Shown piece after piece: positions 1 through 7,622 of a DNA stretch of 64,000 nt (positions are counted from its first letter, which is position 1; the number at the start of each line of letters is the position of its first letter). The stretch comes from Pedobacter sp. Leaf194. GTDB lineage: Bacteria > Bacteroidota > Bacteroidia > Sphingobacteriales > Sphingobacteriaceae. The position numbers were made by a program, and so were the translations under genes. The notes under the pieces were generated by a model, which was not told the origin of the DNA, made no database searches, and saw nothing but the letters and a program-made list of their open reading frames with translations. Location: positions 248,416 to 312,415 of the forward strand of contig NZ_LMPU01000009.1 of assembly GCF_001423945.1 (NCBI RefSeq), written 5' to 3'.

Positions 1-279
1 TGACAATGCAGCCTCGCCAGCCAAAACCTGAATGTTAAAAGGTGCTAAAGCATCTTTCACATACAAATATTGGCTTTCATCACAAATTACTACGGTTTCA
101 GGTTTAAACGCTTTCGCCTGCTGGATAAGTAATTCCGAATTTTTTAACGCAGATAATACCGAAACTTTAAAAATTGCCGGATGGTCACGAATAACCTCGA
201 GTGCCTGGGTGCCTATGCTCCCTGTGGAGCCTAGTATGGTTATGTTTCTAATGGAATGTTTTGTTGATGTATTGCTCAA
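1..279 (-). CDS. dxr: 1-deoxy-D-xylulose 5-phosphate reductoisomerase, N-terminal part (cut by window edge)
   Basis: Only the first 93 codons lie in the window. Reading the minus strand from a TTG at 279 gives a Rossmann start with the NADPH-binding motif ILGSTGSIGTQALEVI at residues 15-30, followed by ALKNSELLIQQAKAFKPE, which is typical of Dxr/IspC. The enzyme converts 1-deoxyxylulose 5-phosphate to methylerythritol 4-phosphate in the MEP isoprenoid pathway, in the cytoplasm. I chose the TTG because a purine-rich GAGAGGAAG lies about 8 nt before it (288-296); a GTG at 321 is an alternative that would add 14 residues. The rest of the gene lies to the left of the window. Confidence 0.88.
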   Translation of the reverse strand, partial: MSNTSTKHSIRNITILGSTGSIGTQALEVIRDHPAIFKVSVLSALKNSELLIQQAKAFKPETVVICDESQYLYVKDALAPFNIQVLAGEAALS

Positions 280-538
280 TTGTTGTTCTTCCTCTCGTAT
301 TTGAAGGTTTCTTATTTTCACTATGCAAATGTTTTTTTTCTTTTGCTAAGAAATGTTGAGTCTACGTGTTTTTGAAGGTTAAAAATCAATGAAATTTTTA
401 ACTTTTCGTTTGTATATTTTATTAGTTGTGAATTTCTTTTAGGCAAAACTTTTAGTTTCGAAGAAGTCATTTGCTTTCCATCTTTGTGAAACTCAGGTCT
501 CAACCTCTAGATAAACACTGTTTATTGAGGTCAAACAC

Positions 539-2038
539 TTAAACAATAAACTTCTCCAACCCATCAGCAAGTTTCCTGTCATTGCTTAATCTTGGAACTT
601 TATTTTGCCCGCCCAGTTTCCCTTCACTTTTCATATAATTAACAAAGGCATCCTTTTGCAACGTACGTATTATTAACGGTCGAAGGATGTTTCCTTCAAT
701 GAGGTCAAAATAGTAAATATTTTTCTTTTGCAGCGCTTCATCTACCTTTCTGCTGAATGCAGGTAAATCTACAGGCGGCGCAGAGAATTCCACAAACCAT
801 TCATGGTAAGGCAGTTCACCCGGCTTCGGGTTAACCTGAGGCGCAACTGTAAATTCGGTAATTTTTACACCTTCAGCATTTGCTACCGAAAGCAGTGCAT
901 GTTCTACCTCTTCGCCAATAACATGTTCGCCAAATGCAGAAATAAAATGTTTAATCCTACCTGTAACCACAATTCGATACGGATTTTTGGACACAAATTT
1001 AACCGTATCACCAATGCTGTAACCCCACAAACCAGCATTCGTATTAAGTATTAGTGCGTAGTTTTTGTCAAGTTCAATTTCTCCTAATGATAATCTGGCC
1101 GGATTTTCGTCATGATACTCATCTGCAGGAATAAATTCGTAAAATATACCAGCATCGGCAAGCAGCAGTAAGCCCTTGTCTTTTTGCGAATCCTGATAAG
1201 CAATAAAACCTTCGGAGGCGGGGTATGTTTCTATCGAATCAATTCGCTTACCAATACTTTGTTCAATTTTAGCCCGGTAAGGCTCGAAATTAACGCCACC
1301 GTATATAAACAGGCTAAAGTTTTTAAAAATTTCTGCAATTTTTTTGCCCCCGCTCTGGTCGGTTAGTTTATCAAAATACATTTGTACCCAAGGCGGTATG
1401 CCAGAAATCAGGGTCATATCTTCGTTAATTGTTTCGCCAACAATAGCATCTACTTTCTGCTCCCAATCTTCAATAATATTGGTTTCGTAGGAAGGAAGTC
1501 GATTTTTTTGAAGGTACTTTGGCACATGGTGAGCAACAATACCTGATAAACGACCTACATTAATGCCATTTTTTTGGTTGAGTACCGGACTCCCCTGCAA
1601 AAAGATCATTTTCCCGTTAACGAAAGCAGTTTTCCCAGTTTCGTTGATGTACGTTAAAATTGCGTTTCTGGCAGCTTTTATATGCTCAGGCATAGATTCT
1701 TTAGATAAAGGGATATATTTTACTCCCGATGTTGTACCTGACGTTTTTGCAAAATATAACGGTTTACCTTTCCAAAGCACATCGGCTTCCCCGGCAACGG
1801 TGCGGTCTATATAGGGTTTTAAACCCTCGTAATCCTGAATTGGTACATAATTTTTAAAATCCGAATAGCTTTTTATCGCCGAGAAATGATGATCTCTTCC
1901 AAAAGCAGTTTGCTTTGCATCATTAACAAGCTTTAAAAGAATTTTTTGCTGGGCATAGACTGCATTTGCTTTCCACTTGTTGATTTGCCAAACCACAAAT
2001 GCTGCAAACGGTTTGCTCAGCGCTGATTTAATTCCCAT
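539..2038 (-). CDS. GH3-family acyl-adenylate/amide-forming enzyme
   Basis: This 499-residue protein has the length and layout of bacterial GH3 (auxin-responsive GH3-like) proteins. The family belongs to the ANL adenylate-forming enzymes: plant members activate a carboxylate with ATP and join it to an amino acid. The ATP-binding motif is visible as FAKTSGTTSG at residues 96-105, and the later YPASEGFIAYQ and YSIGDTVKFVS stretches match conserved GH3 blocks. There is no signal peptide, so it should be cytoplasmic. The bacterial substrate is not known from the sequence. It is separated by about 110 bp from the membrane-protein gene upstream and may be transcribed alone. Confidence 0.85.
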   Translation of the reverse strand: MGIKSALSKPFAAFVVWQINKWKANAVYAQQKILLKLVNDAKQTAFGRDHHFSAIKSYSDFKNYVPIQDYEGLKPYIDRTVAGEADVLWKGKPLYFAKTSGTTSGVKYIPLSKESMPEHIKAARNAILTYINETGKTAFVNGKMIFLQGSPVLNQKNGINVGRLSGIVAHHVPKYLQKNRLPSYETNIIEDWEQKVDAIVGETINEDMTLISGIPPWVQMYFDKLTDQSGGKKIAEIFKNFSLFIYGGVNFEPYRAKIEQSIGKRIDSIETYPASEGFIAYQDSQKDKGLLLLADAGIFYEFIPADEYHDENPARLSLGEIELDKNYALILNTNAGLWGYSIGDTVKFVSKNPYRIVVTGRIKHFISAFGEHVIGEEVEHALLSVANAEGVKITEFTVAPQVNPKPGELPYHEWFVEFSAPPVDLPAFSRKVDEALQKKNIYYFDLIEGNILRPLIIRTLQKDAFVNYMKSEGKLGGQNKVPRLSNDRKLADGLEKFIV

Positions 2039-2152
2039 ACACCTTAAACCCTTAAAGGGGCTTCTCCTTTCTGATATTGGTATTTAGCTGGCAAATTTTA
2101 CTAGGCATAATTTTTTAGTTGGGATTTCAATTGCCCATTACATTGTTCAAGG

Positions 2153-2941
2153 CTAAACGATATTATGCAAAATATCAGGATGCTCGTCGCCCTTATACTC
2201 GCCCGAAATTTTGCGGTAGGCAACGGTTAAAGCAACACTCGATAACGGGACAATTATAAAAGAACTTAAAATATTAACAACAAAAGCAATAAGCGGCCAT
2301 TGCAAGTAGTTTAACAATAAATAAATTAAATATCCGCCACCTAACACAACCAATAACAACAATATTTTGGTAAAGTTCCCTTTGGTTGTGGCCAGACTCA
2401 ACTTAATCGAATCGAAAGGCGTAGAATTTTTGTCGATTATAAAGAATGGGAAAAATGATATTCTTAACCAGGTGATGAAGATTGCAATTACACCGACAGA
2501 AATCGCCACGTTTTTTACGATTGTAACATCCAGACCGGTGTAAATAAAAGGAAAGGCTATGAGTATGACCACCAGGTAAACACCAAAAATACAGCCCACA
2601 AAATATAATGTAGCAACAAGAAAGCGGATAATCTGCTGCCTGGTTGGTAGTGTATCCACAATTTTAACATCGTTTTGTTCATCATCCATCAAATGGAAAA
2701 TGTATTTAAATAACGAAAGATTGATTGTAAAATAAAGCATTATAAATACGAAGACCATCGCGATGCTTAAAATCTTACTCACATCTTTAATAAAAAATGC
2801 CATCAAACTTGATGCGCTCGCGGTGATAAACATTAAAAAACACAGCGTTGCAATGGAAAAATAATGTTTCCTGGTGATGTTCCATGCTTTTTGAATAACA
2901 TCATTAACTGCGAAAGTACTTTCTTTTAGATAGTTTATCAT
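2153..2941 (-). CDS. polytopic membrane protein of unknown function
   Basis: The product is a 262-residue integral membrane protein. I see about six hydrophobic segments, roughly at residues 28-50, 57-79, 108-132, 143-165, 188-212 and 215-240, and a short charged C-terminus. No catalytic motif is recognisable. Similar Bacteroidetes proteins carry assorted database names that I do not trust. Its start codon overlaps the stop of the upstream glycosyltransferase by 4 bp (ATGA), so the two genes are very probably co-translated; a role connected to a glycan or envelope product is inferred from that coupling only. Confidence 0.7.
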   Translation of the reverse strand: MINYLKESTFAVNDVIQKAWNITRKHYFSIATLCFLMFITASASSLMAFFIKDVSKILSIAMVFVFIMLYFTINLSLFKYIFHLMDDEQNDVKIVDTLPTRQQIIRFLVATLYFVGCIFGVYLVVILIAFPFIYTGLDVTIVKNVAISVGVIAIFITWLRISFFPFFIIDKNSTPFDSIKLSLATTKGNFTKILLLLVVLGGGYLIYLLLNYLQWPLIAFVVNILSSFIIVPLSSVALTVAYRKISGEYKGDEHPDILHNIV

Positions 2942-3906
2942 TGTTGTTTAAATACCACTCTTTTAAATAGATCTTGAATAAATCCTAAGCCGTAGGCAAA
3001 TAATTGGATAAATGAAGATATAATGCTCAAAAATGCAACTTTTAGTGATTTATTTACAGACCACGAATGAAAAAATATCAACAAAAAGAACATTAACAAG
3101 ATAAAATTACCAACAATTCCTAAAGGGCGATAAAAAATATCGCATAGGATGGTGGTAATGAAACCAACAGTAAACACCGCAGGAAAGAAATGAACAAGCT
3201 TTAATTCTTTTGGAAAATGCTTATAAATATTGATTCTGGCCCGGCCAAAAAAATGAAGCTGCTTGTAAAACTGGCTAAAACTTGTTCTCCGTTTGTGGTA
3301 AACTTTTGCTTCTGGTATAAGTCCAATTTTAAAGCCGCTTTCATGAATACGAATACTGTATTCGATATCCTCTCCGAGCCGGGTTAGAATAAAGCCACCA
3401 ACTTTTTCCCAAACCTGACGGGAAACCCCCATGTTAAAGCTTCGTGGATGAAATTGGCCAACATGTTTTTTATTGCCGCGAATGCCCCCCGTTGTAAAGG
3501 GCGAAGTCATTGCGTAACTTATGGCCTTTTGTACGGGTGTGAAGCTGTCATGTGCGGCATCTGGACCACCATAGGCGTCCAAATCATGCTCGTAAAGATA
3601 ATTTTTAACAATTTCCAGATAGTCATGAGGAATTAAGCAATCTGAATCAAAAATTACAAAATAATCTCCCTTTGCACGCTCAAAGCCAAAATTTCTGGTA
3701 AACCCTTGTCCTTCGTTTTCTTTGTAAAAATAGCTTACATCTAATTTGTTTGCATAACTTTCTACAATCGATTTAGCATCGTCTTTTGAACCGTCTTCAA
3801 TAACCAAAACTTCAAACTGTAAATAAGTTTGCTTGGTTAGCGTGTACAGCAATTCGTTAATTTCTTGCGGACGATTGTAAAGTGGAATTATGACGGAGAA
3901 AAACAT
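2938..3906 (-). CDS. family 2 glycosyltransferase with C-terminal membrane segments
   Basis: The first ~220 residues form a GT-A fold: VIIPLYNRPQEINELL at the N-terminus, EDGSKDD for nucleotide binding, and the metal-binding FDSDCLIPHDY that supplies the DxD motif. GGFILTRLGEDIEYSIRI is the acceptor-site ED motif. Three hydrophobic stretches in roughly residues 235-310 anchor it in the inner membrane. GT2 enzymes of this sort move a sugar from a nucleotide donor onto a lipid or polysaccharide acceptor; the specific sugar cannot be read from the sequence. It is followed by a membrane protein with a 4-bp overlap and preceded 75 bp away by another GT2 gene. Confidence 0.9.
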   Translation of the reverse strand: MFFSVIIPLYNRPQEINELLYTLTKQTYLQFEVLVIEDGSKDDAKSIVESYANKLDVSYFYKENEGQGFTRNFGFERAKGDYFVIFDSDCLIPHDYLEIVKNYLYEHDLDAYGGPDAAHDSFTPVQKAISYAMTSPFTTGGIRGNKKHVGQFHPRSFNMGVSRQVWEKVGGFILTRLGEDIEYSIRIHESGFKIGLIPEAKVYHKRRTSFSQFYKQLHFFGRARINIYKHFPKELKLVHFFPAVFTVGFITTILCDIFYRPLGIVGNFILLMFFLLIFFHSWSVNKSLKVAFLSIISSFIQLFAYGLGFIQDLFKRVVFKQQ

Positions 3907-3981
3907 TTTCGAAAAAGGTAAGCAGTAGAATTTAATTGGTTTTGTTTCTTGGCCGATTAGCCTAATTGTGAAACTTTTGCC

Positions 3982-4938
3982 TTACACCCTCTTTTCAATT
4001 AAATATTGATTTCTTTCTGGGGCGTTTCGGGTAACCAATTCGGCCACAAAGCCCGTTAAAAACATTTGCGAACCCACAACAATTGCAACCAAGGCAATAT
4101 AAAACAATGGCTGGTCGGTAATTTCCCTTTTGTAAGGAATATGTGCAGCTATGTGGTAAAGCTTTATGCCAATCATCCATAAAGCCATAATTGTTCCTAT
4201 TAAAAAACTCAGTACGCCGAGTGAGCCAAAAAAGTGCATTGGGCGTTTACCGAATTTACCTACGAAGAATATCGAAAGCAAATCTAAAAAGCCATTAATA
4301 AACCTGCTGAAACCAAACTTTGTGGTGCCGTATTTCCGGGCTCTGTGCTCTACAACTTGCTCTTCAATTTTCTTAAAGCCTGCCCATTTCGCAATTACGG
4401 GAATGTAGCGGTGCATTTCTCCGTAAACTTCTATGGTTTTAATTACATCGCTCCGGTATGCCTTTAAACCGCAGTTAAAATCGTTCAGTTCAATTCCACT
4501 CATTTTACGGGTGGCTGCATTAAATAATTTTGTAGGTATGGTTTTCGTAATCGGATCGTAGCGTTTCTTCTTCCAGCCTGAGATTAAATCGAGTTTTTCT
4601 TCTTTAATGCGTCGGTACAATTCAGGTATTTCGTCAGGACTATCTTGCAAATCAGCGTCCATTGTTATGATAACATCACCTCTGGTGGCCTCAAAACCAA
4701 CGTTAAGTGCAGCAGATTTACCATAATTCCTCCTAAACTTAATGCCTTTTATTGCATCGTTTTGCAACTTCAATTCCTCTATAACTTCCCAGGAGCGGTC
4801 TGTACTACCATCGTCGACCAAAATTATTTCGTAGCTGAAATTTTTTTCGTCCATTACTTTTGCAATCCAGGCTGTTAACTCCGGAAGCGATTCATCTTCG
4901 TTATATAAAGGTATTACTACTGATATATCCATTTTCAA
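3982..4938 (-). CDS. dolichyl-phosphate-mannose synthase-like family 2 glycosyltransferase
   Basis: This 318-residue protein resembles the DPM1/GtrB group, which transfers a sugar from a nucleotide donor to undecaprenyl phosphate or a related lipid. The N-terminal domain shows VVIPLYNEDESLPEL, VDDGSTDRSWE and the metal site MDADLQDSPDEIPEL. FNCGLKAYRSDV and KYGTTKFGFSRF are typical of the group. Two membrane segments lie near residues 233-258 and 283-305. It precedes another GT2 gene in the same direction, and the two could act in one glycolipid pathway, but the 75-bp gap leaves this open. Confidence 0.88.
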   Translation of the reverse strand: MKMDISVVIPLYNEDESLPELTAWIAKVMDEKNFSYEIILVDDGSTDRSWEVIEELKLQNDAIKGIKFRRNYGKSAALNVGFEATRGDVIITMDADLQDSPDEIPELYRRIKEEKLDLISGWKKKRYDPITKTIPTKLFNAATRKMSGIELNDFNCGLKAYRSDVIKTIEVYGEMHRYIPVIAKWAGFKKIEEQVVEHRARKYGTTKFGFSRFINGFLDLLSIFFVGKFGKRPMHFFGSLGVLSFLIGTIMALWMIGIKLYHIAAHIPYKREITDQPLFYIALVAIVVGSQMFLTGFVAELVTRNAPERNQYLIEKRV

Positions 4939-4986
4939 AATTTAAACCGCAAAGGTTTGAAAGCCTAGGAAGTTTGTTCAAAACAA

Positions 4987-5029
4987 AACGTGCAAATTTC
5001 ATCAAATAAAATGATAAAAGTTGCACGTT
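4987..5029 (-). terminator. hairpin terminator after the DUF4199-like gene
   Basis: Perfect 9-bp inverted arms, AACGTGCAA at 4987-4995 and TTGCACGTT at 5021-5029, enclose an AT-rich loop. Read on the minus strand, the second arm runs into TTGTTTTG. The hairpin lies 22 nt after the stop of the leftward gene ending at 5051, so it probably ends that transcription unit. Confidence 0.55.
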
Positions 5030-5050
5030 GTAAATTTTTATAACGCTGGT

Positions 5051-5623
5051 TTAACCTTCTTGTTCTGGTAAGGAATTAAAAGTTACCGGTTCTTTTTTCT
5101 TCAAGATTGCCGCAAGAATCAATGCAAGTACACCATACATTGCTATTGATACGCCGAAGCTTGTGAATGAATTTTTAAACGTTGGCGTAAGTTTTTCTTG
5201 CATGTTGCCTGCTTTGGCCATTGCTTCATCTATTTGTTCAGACGCCATACCAAATTTCTCCATCATACTTCTTTGTGATTCTTCAATAGCTGCAGCTGCT
5301 CTGGCTGGTAAATCAGGATCAATTAAAGTCATTAAAACCACATTATACAAAACTGATGTTATTGCGAGAATAAGGGCAATTATCAGGAATGATTTAAAAG
5401 CCTCGCCAAAGGTCCAGTATCCACCAACTTCTTTTCGAATTGTTATTCCCGAGAAAACAAGCAGGGCTATAAAAACAATCAATATGATAAACGGCAATGC
5501 GAAATTGGTGTAAAGCATTACCGGGTTTATGAAATACAGCGTAAATGAAATTACAAGTGATACGGCTGCAAGTATAAAACCATATTTTAATGATAATTTG
5601 GTAATTAATGTACTCTTGTCCAT
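5051..5623 (-). CDS. DUF4199-like membrane protein
   Basis: The product is 190 residues with four hydrophobic segments: near residues 15-33, 37-57, 78-98 and 150-170. The layout of two N-terminal helices, the short ITIRKEVGGYWTFGEAFKSF loop, a third helix, an acidic and amphipathic stretch, and a last helix resembles the DUF4199 family of Bacteroidetes. Its function is unknown. It follows the gene ending at 5639 by 15 bp and is the last gene before a hairpin, so it is probably the tail of the operon that includes the PyrC-like protein. Confidence 0.72.
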   Translation of the reverse strand: MDKSTLITKLSLKYGFILAAVSLVISFTLYFINPVMLYTNFALPFIILIVFIALLVFSGITIRKEVGGYWTFGEAFKSFLIIALILAITSVLYNVVLMTLIDPDLPARAAAAIEESQRSMMEKFGMASEQIDEAMAKAGNMQEKLTPTFKNSFTSFGVSIAMYGVLALILAAILKKKEPVTFNSLPEQEG

Positions 5624-5638
5624 GTTGTTTGTTTAAGT

Positions 5639-6307
5639 TTAGTTATTAATAGTTGTTATCAATATATAAGTAGCAGAATCGAAAGATTTGTTACGGCTAA
5701 ACTGAATTAATTCTTTCATAGTCTCCGCGCTTCCTTCCGTATCAAGGAAAAAGGCCATAAACGGCACGAATAAATCTTTCATTTCATCACTAACATTCAA
5801 GGTCTCCGCAGTTTTACAAATTTCTTCTACACTACTTTCCGCAAGCTGTTGATTGCTAATTAACTCCTCATAAATTTCAAATTCATCCTGAAACTCATCA
5901 TCTTCAACCAACAAAAATTCCTTTAAAAAATCGCCTAGTTCAGGGTCTAAATCCTCATCGTGGCATTCCTTTATGTATAAAAGAAGGTTTAAAAGTTCAG
6001 TTCCCCTATCTATGGTTTCTTCCTCAATATTCGCCCATTCATCACTTTCTAAATAATCATCTTCGAGTTTTTGAACGTCGCTGCTGAAAAAATTCACCAT
6101 CAATAAATCGAAGAAAATCTCTCTAAGCGCTTCAAATTTTGGATTAGAATCAAAAACTGCATCAAAAGCAGTTGCTTTGTCTAAAAAATTAACATCAAGT
6201 TCAAAAGCAGCAATTAATTCCGTTTGGAAGTTACCGGCTTCAATGCCTTCTGTTTCGGCGTATTTAGTTGTTGCAGCATTAAGCGCCTTTTTTACTCTAT
6301 TATCCAT
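5639..6307 (-). CDS. acidic hypothetical protein
   Basis: I do not recognise this family. The 222-residue product is strongly acidic, with long runs rich in Glu and Asp (for example ESDEWANIEEETIDRG and VEDDEFQDEFEIYEEL), and it looks all-helical. There is no signal peptide or membrane segment, so it should be cytoplasmic. It sits 58 bp after the PyrC-like gene and 15 bp before the DUF4199-like gene in the same direction, which suggests co-transcription. The reading frame is long and intact, which supports a real gene. Confidence 0.65.
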   Translation of the reverse strand: MDNRVKKALNAATTKYAETEGIEAGNFQTELIAAFELDVNFLDKATAFDAVFDSNPKFEALREIFFDLLMVNFFSSDVQKLEDDYLESDEWANIEEETIDRGTELLNLLLYIKECHDEDLDPELGDFLKEFLLVEDDEFQDEFEIYEELISNQQLAESSVEEICKTAETLNVSDEMKDLFVPFMAFFLDTEGSAETMKELIQFSRNKSFDSATYILITTINN

Positions 6308-6365
6308 ATTATGTAGTTTCTTGTATCAATGGTTTAGGATCAAAATTTCAGCTTACCGGCCAGAT

Positions 6366-7622
6366 TTAGCTTGCTCTGTATTGGTTATTGTTAAACACTA
6401 AAGTTACTTTTCCGGTTAATTCTCTTCCTATTAACGGACTGTTCGCTGATTTCGAAAAGTTGCTGGCCGCATTATAAACCCATTTTTCATTTGGATCGTA
6501 AACCGTAAAGTTTGCTTCCTGTCCTTCTTCTATCACCGGAACAGTTAAATTTAACAATTTGCGAGGATTTATAGCCAGTTTTTCGGCAATAAGACTGGTG
6601 TCTAAACCGGCTTTTAGTAATAATGGCAGTACAGTTTGCAAAGCGATAATTCCGTAATGTGCAATTTCAAATTCCACATTTTTAAACTCAACTTCCTCCG
6701 GGCGATGTTGCGAAATAATCGCATCAATAGTACCATCTTTTAAGCCGGCAATTAAGGCCTTTACGTCGTTTTTGCTGCGCAAAGGCGGCTTCACTTTATA
6801 ATTGCTGTCAAAATCTACCAGCAAATCTTCCGTAAAAACAAGGTGATGTGCAGTAACATCACATGTAATTTGAACCCCGTATTTTTTCGCCTTGCGGATT
6901 AAGGCAACAGCACCTGCTGTAGATATATTGCTGATGTGAATTTTGGTTTCGTTATAAGTAGCGAGAAAAATATCTCTGGCGATGTGCATTTCTTCTGCCA
7001 AGGCCGGCAAGCCCTTCATGCCCAGTAGCACCGAATTTTTACTTTCGTTAATCTGCGATTTTCCCGCAATTGATTTATTTTCCGGATAAACCATTATCAA
7101 AGCATCAAGACCTTTTGCGTATTGCAAGGCACGGCTCATAAAACCATCATCCTGAATTGCTTTATCGCCGTCAGAAAAAGCCACGGCCCCAGCGCTCTGC
7201 ATATCGAAAAGTTCTGCAAGTTCTTTAGCTTCACGGTTCTGGCTTAAGGCGCCAACCGGATAAACATCAACCAGATTATTTTTTGCCCTGTTAATGATGT
7301 ATTCTACCTGAGATTTTGACTGCACAACAGGGCTTGTTTGCGGCAGCAAAGCTAAACCGGTAAAGCCTCCAGCTGCTGCAGCAGCCGTTAGCGTTTGTAT
7401 ATCTTCTTTTGTTTCGTAGCCCGGATCGCCTGCGGCGCAGTTTAAATCGAAAAAGCCTGGTGTCAGTAATGCGCCTTTAGCGTCAAAAACGTGCTCATCT
7501 TTTTCAGCAGATAAATTCCCGATGGCTTGGATTTTTCCATCAACTACCCTAACATCGCACAGTTTTGTGTTAAACTTACTTTGCGGGTCGGTAATGGTTG
7601 CACGTTTTACTAGGAGATTCAT
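6366..7622 (-). CDS. dihydroorotase-like protein lacking most metal ligands (PyrC-like, probably non-catalytic)
   Basis: This 418-residue protein has the amidohydrolase layout of class I dihydroorotases. However, the usual metal-binding HxH is replaced: the block normally reading DxHVHxREPG reads DLNCAAGDPG here, near residues 58-67. The conserved ATDHAPH block reads ISQHRPE, and the second His of the HIxHIST block is Asn (HISNIST). The later DVTAHHL block is kept. Such degenerate homologues are known as PyrC' or PyrX and in some bacteria act as structural partners of aspartate transcarbamoylase. An intact dihydroorotase lies at 59623-60957. It overlaps the upstream BatA-domain gene by 4 bp, so the two are translationally coupled. 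Confidence 0.85.
   Translation of the reverse strand: MNLLVKRATITDPQSKFNTKLCDVRVVDGKIQAIGNLSAEKDEHVFDAKGALLTPGFFDLNCAAGDPGYETKEDIQTLTAAAAAGGFTGLALLPQTSPVVQSKSQVEYIINRAKNNLVDVYPVGALSQNREAKELAELFDMQSAGAVAFSDGDKAIQDDGFMSRALQYAKGLDALIMVYPENKSIAGKSQINESKNSVLLGMKGLPALAEEMHIARDIFLATYNETKIHISNISTAGAVALIRKAKKYGVQITCDVTAHHLVFTEDLLVDFDSNYKVKPPLRSKNDVKALIAGLKDGTIDAIISQHRPEEVEFKNVEFEIAHYGIIALQTVLPLLLKAGLDTSLIAEKLAINPRKLLNLTVPVIEEGQEANFTVYDPNEKWVYNAASNFSKSANSPLIGRELTGKVTLVFNNNQYRAS

Noticed and set aside
321..503. 60-codon minus-strand frame between the GH3 gene and dxr
   Set aside because: It is short and basic with no recognisable motif, lies in an AT-rich gap, and has no ribosome-site or neighbour support. 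I do not call it a gene.
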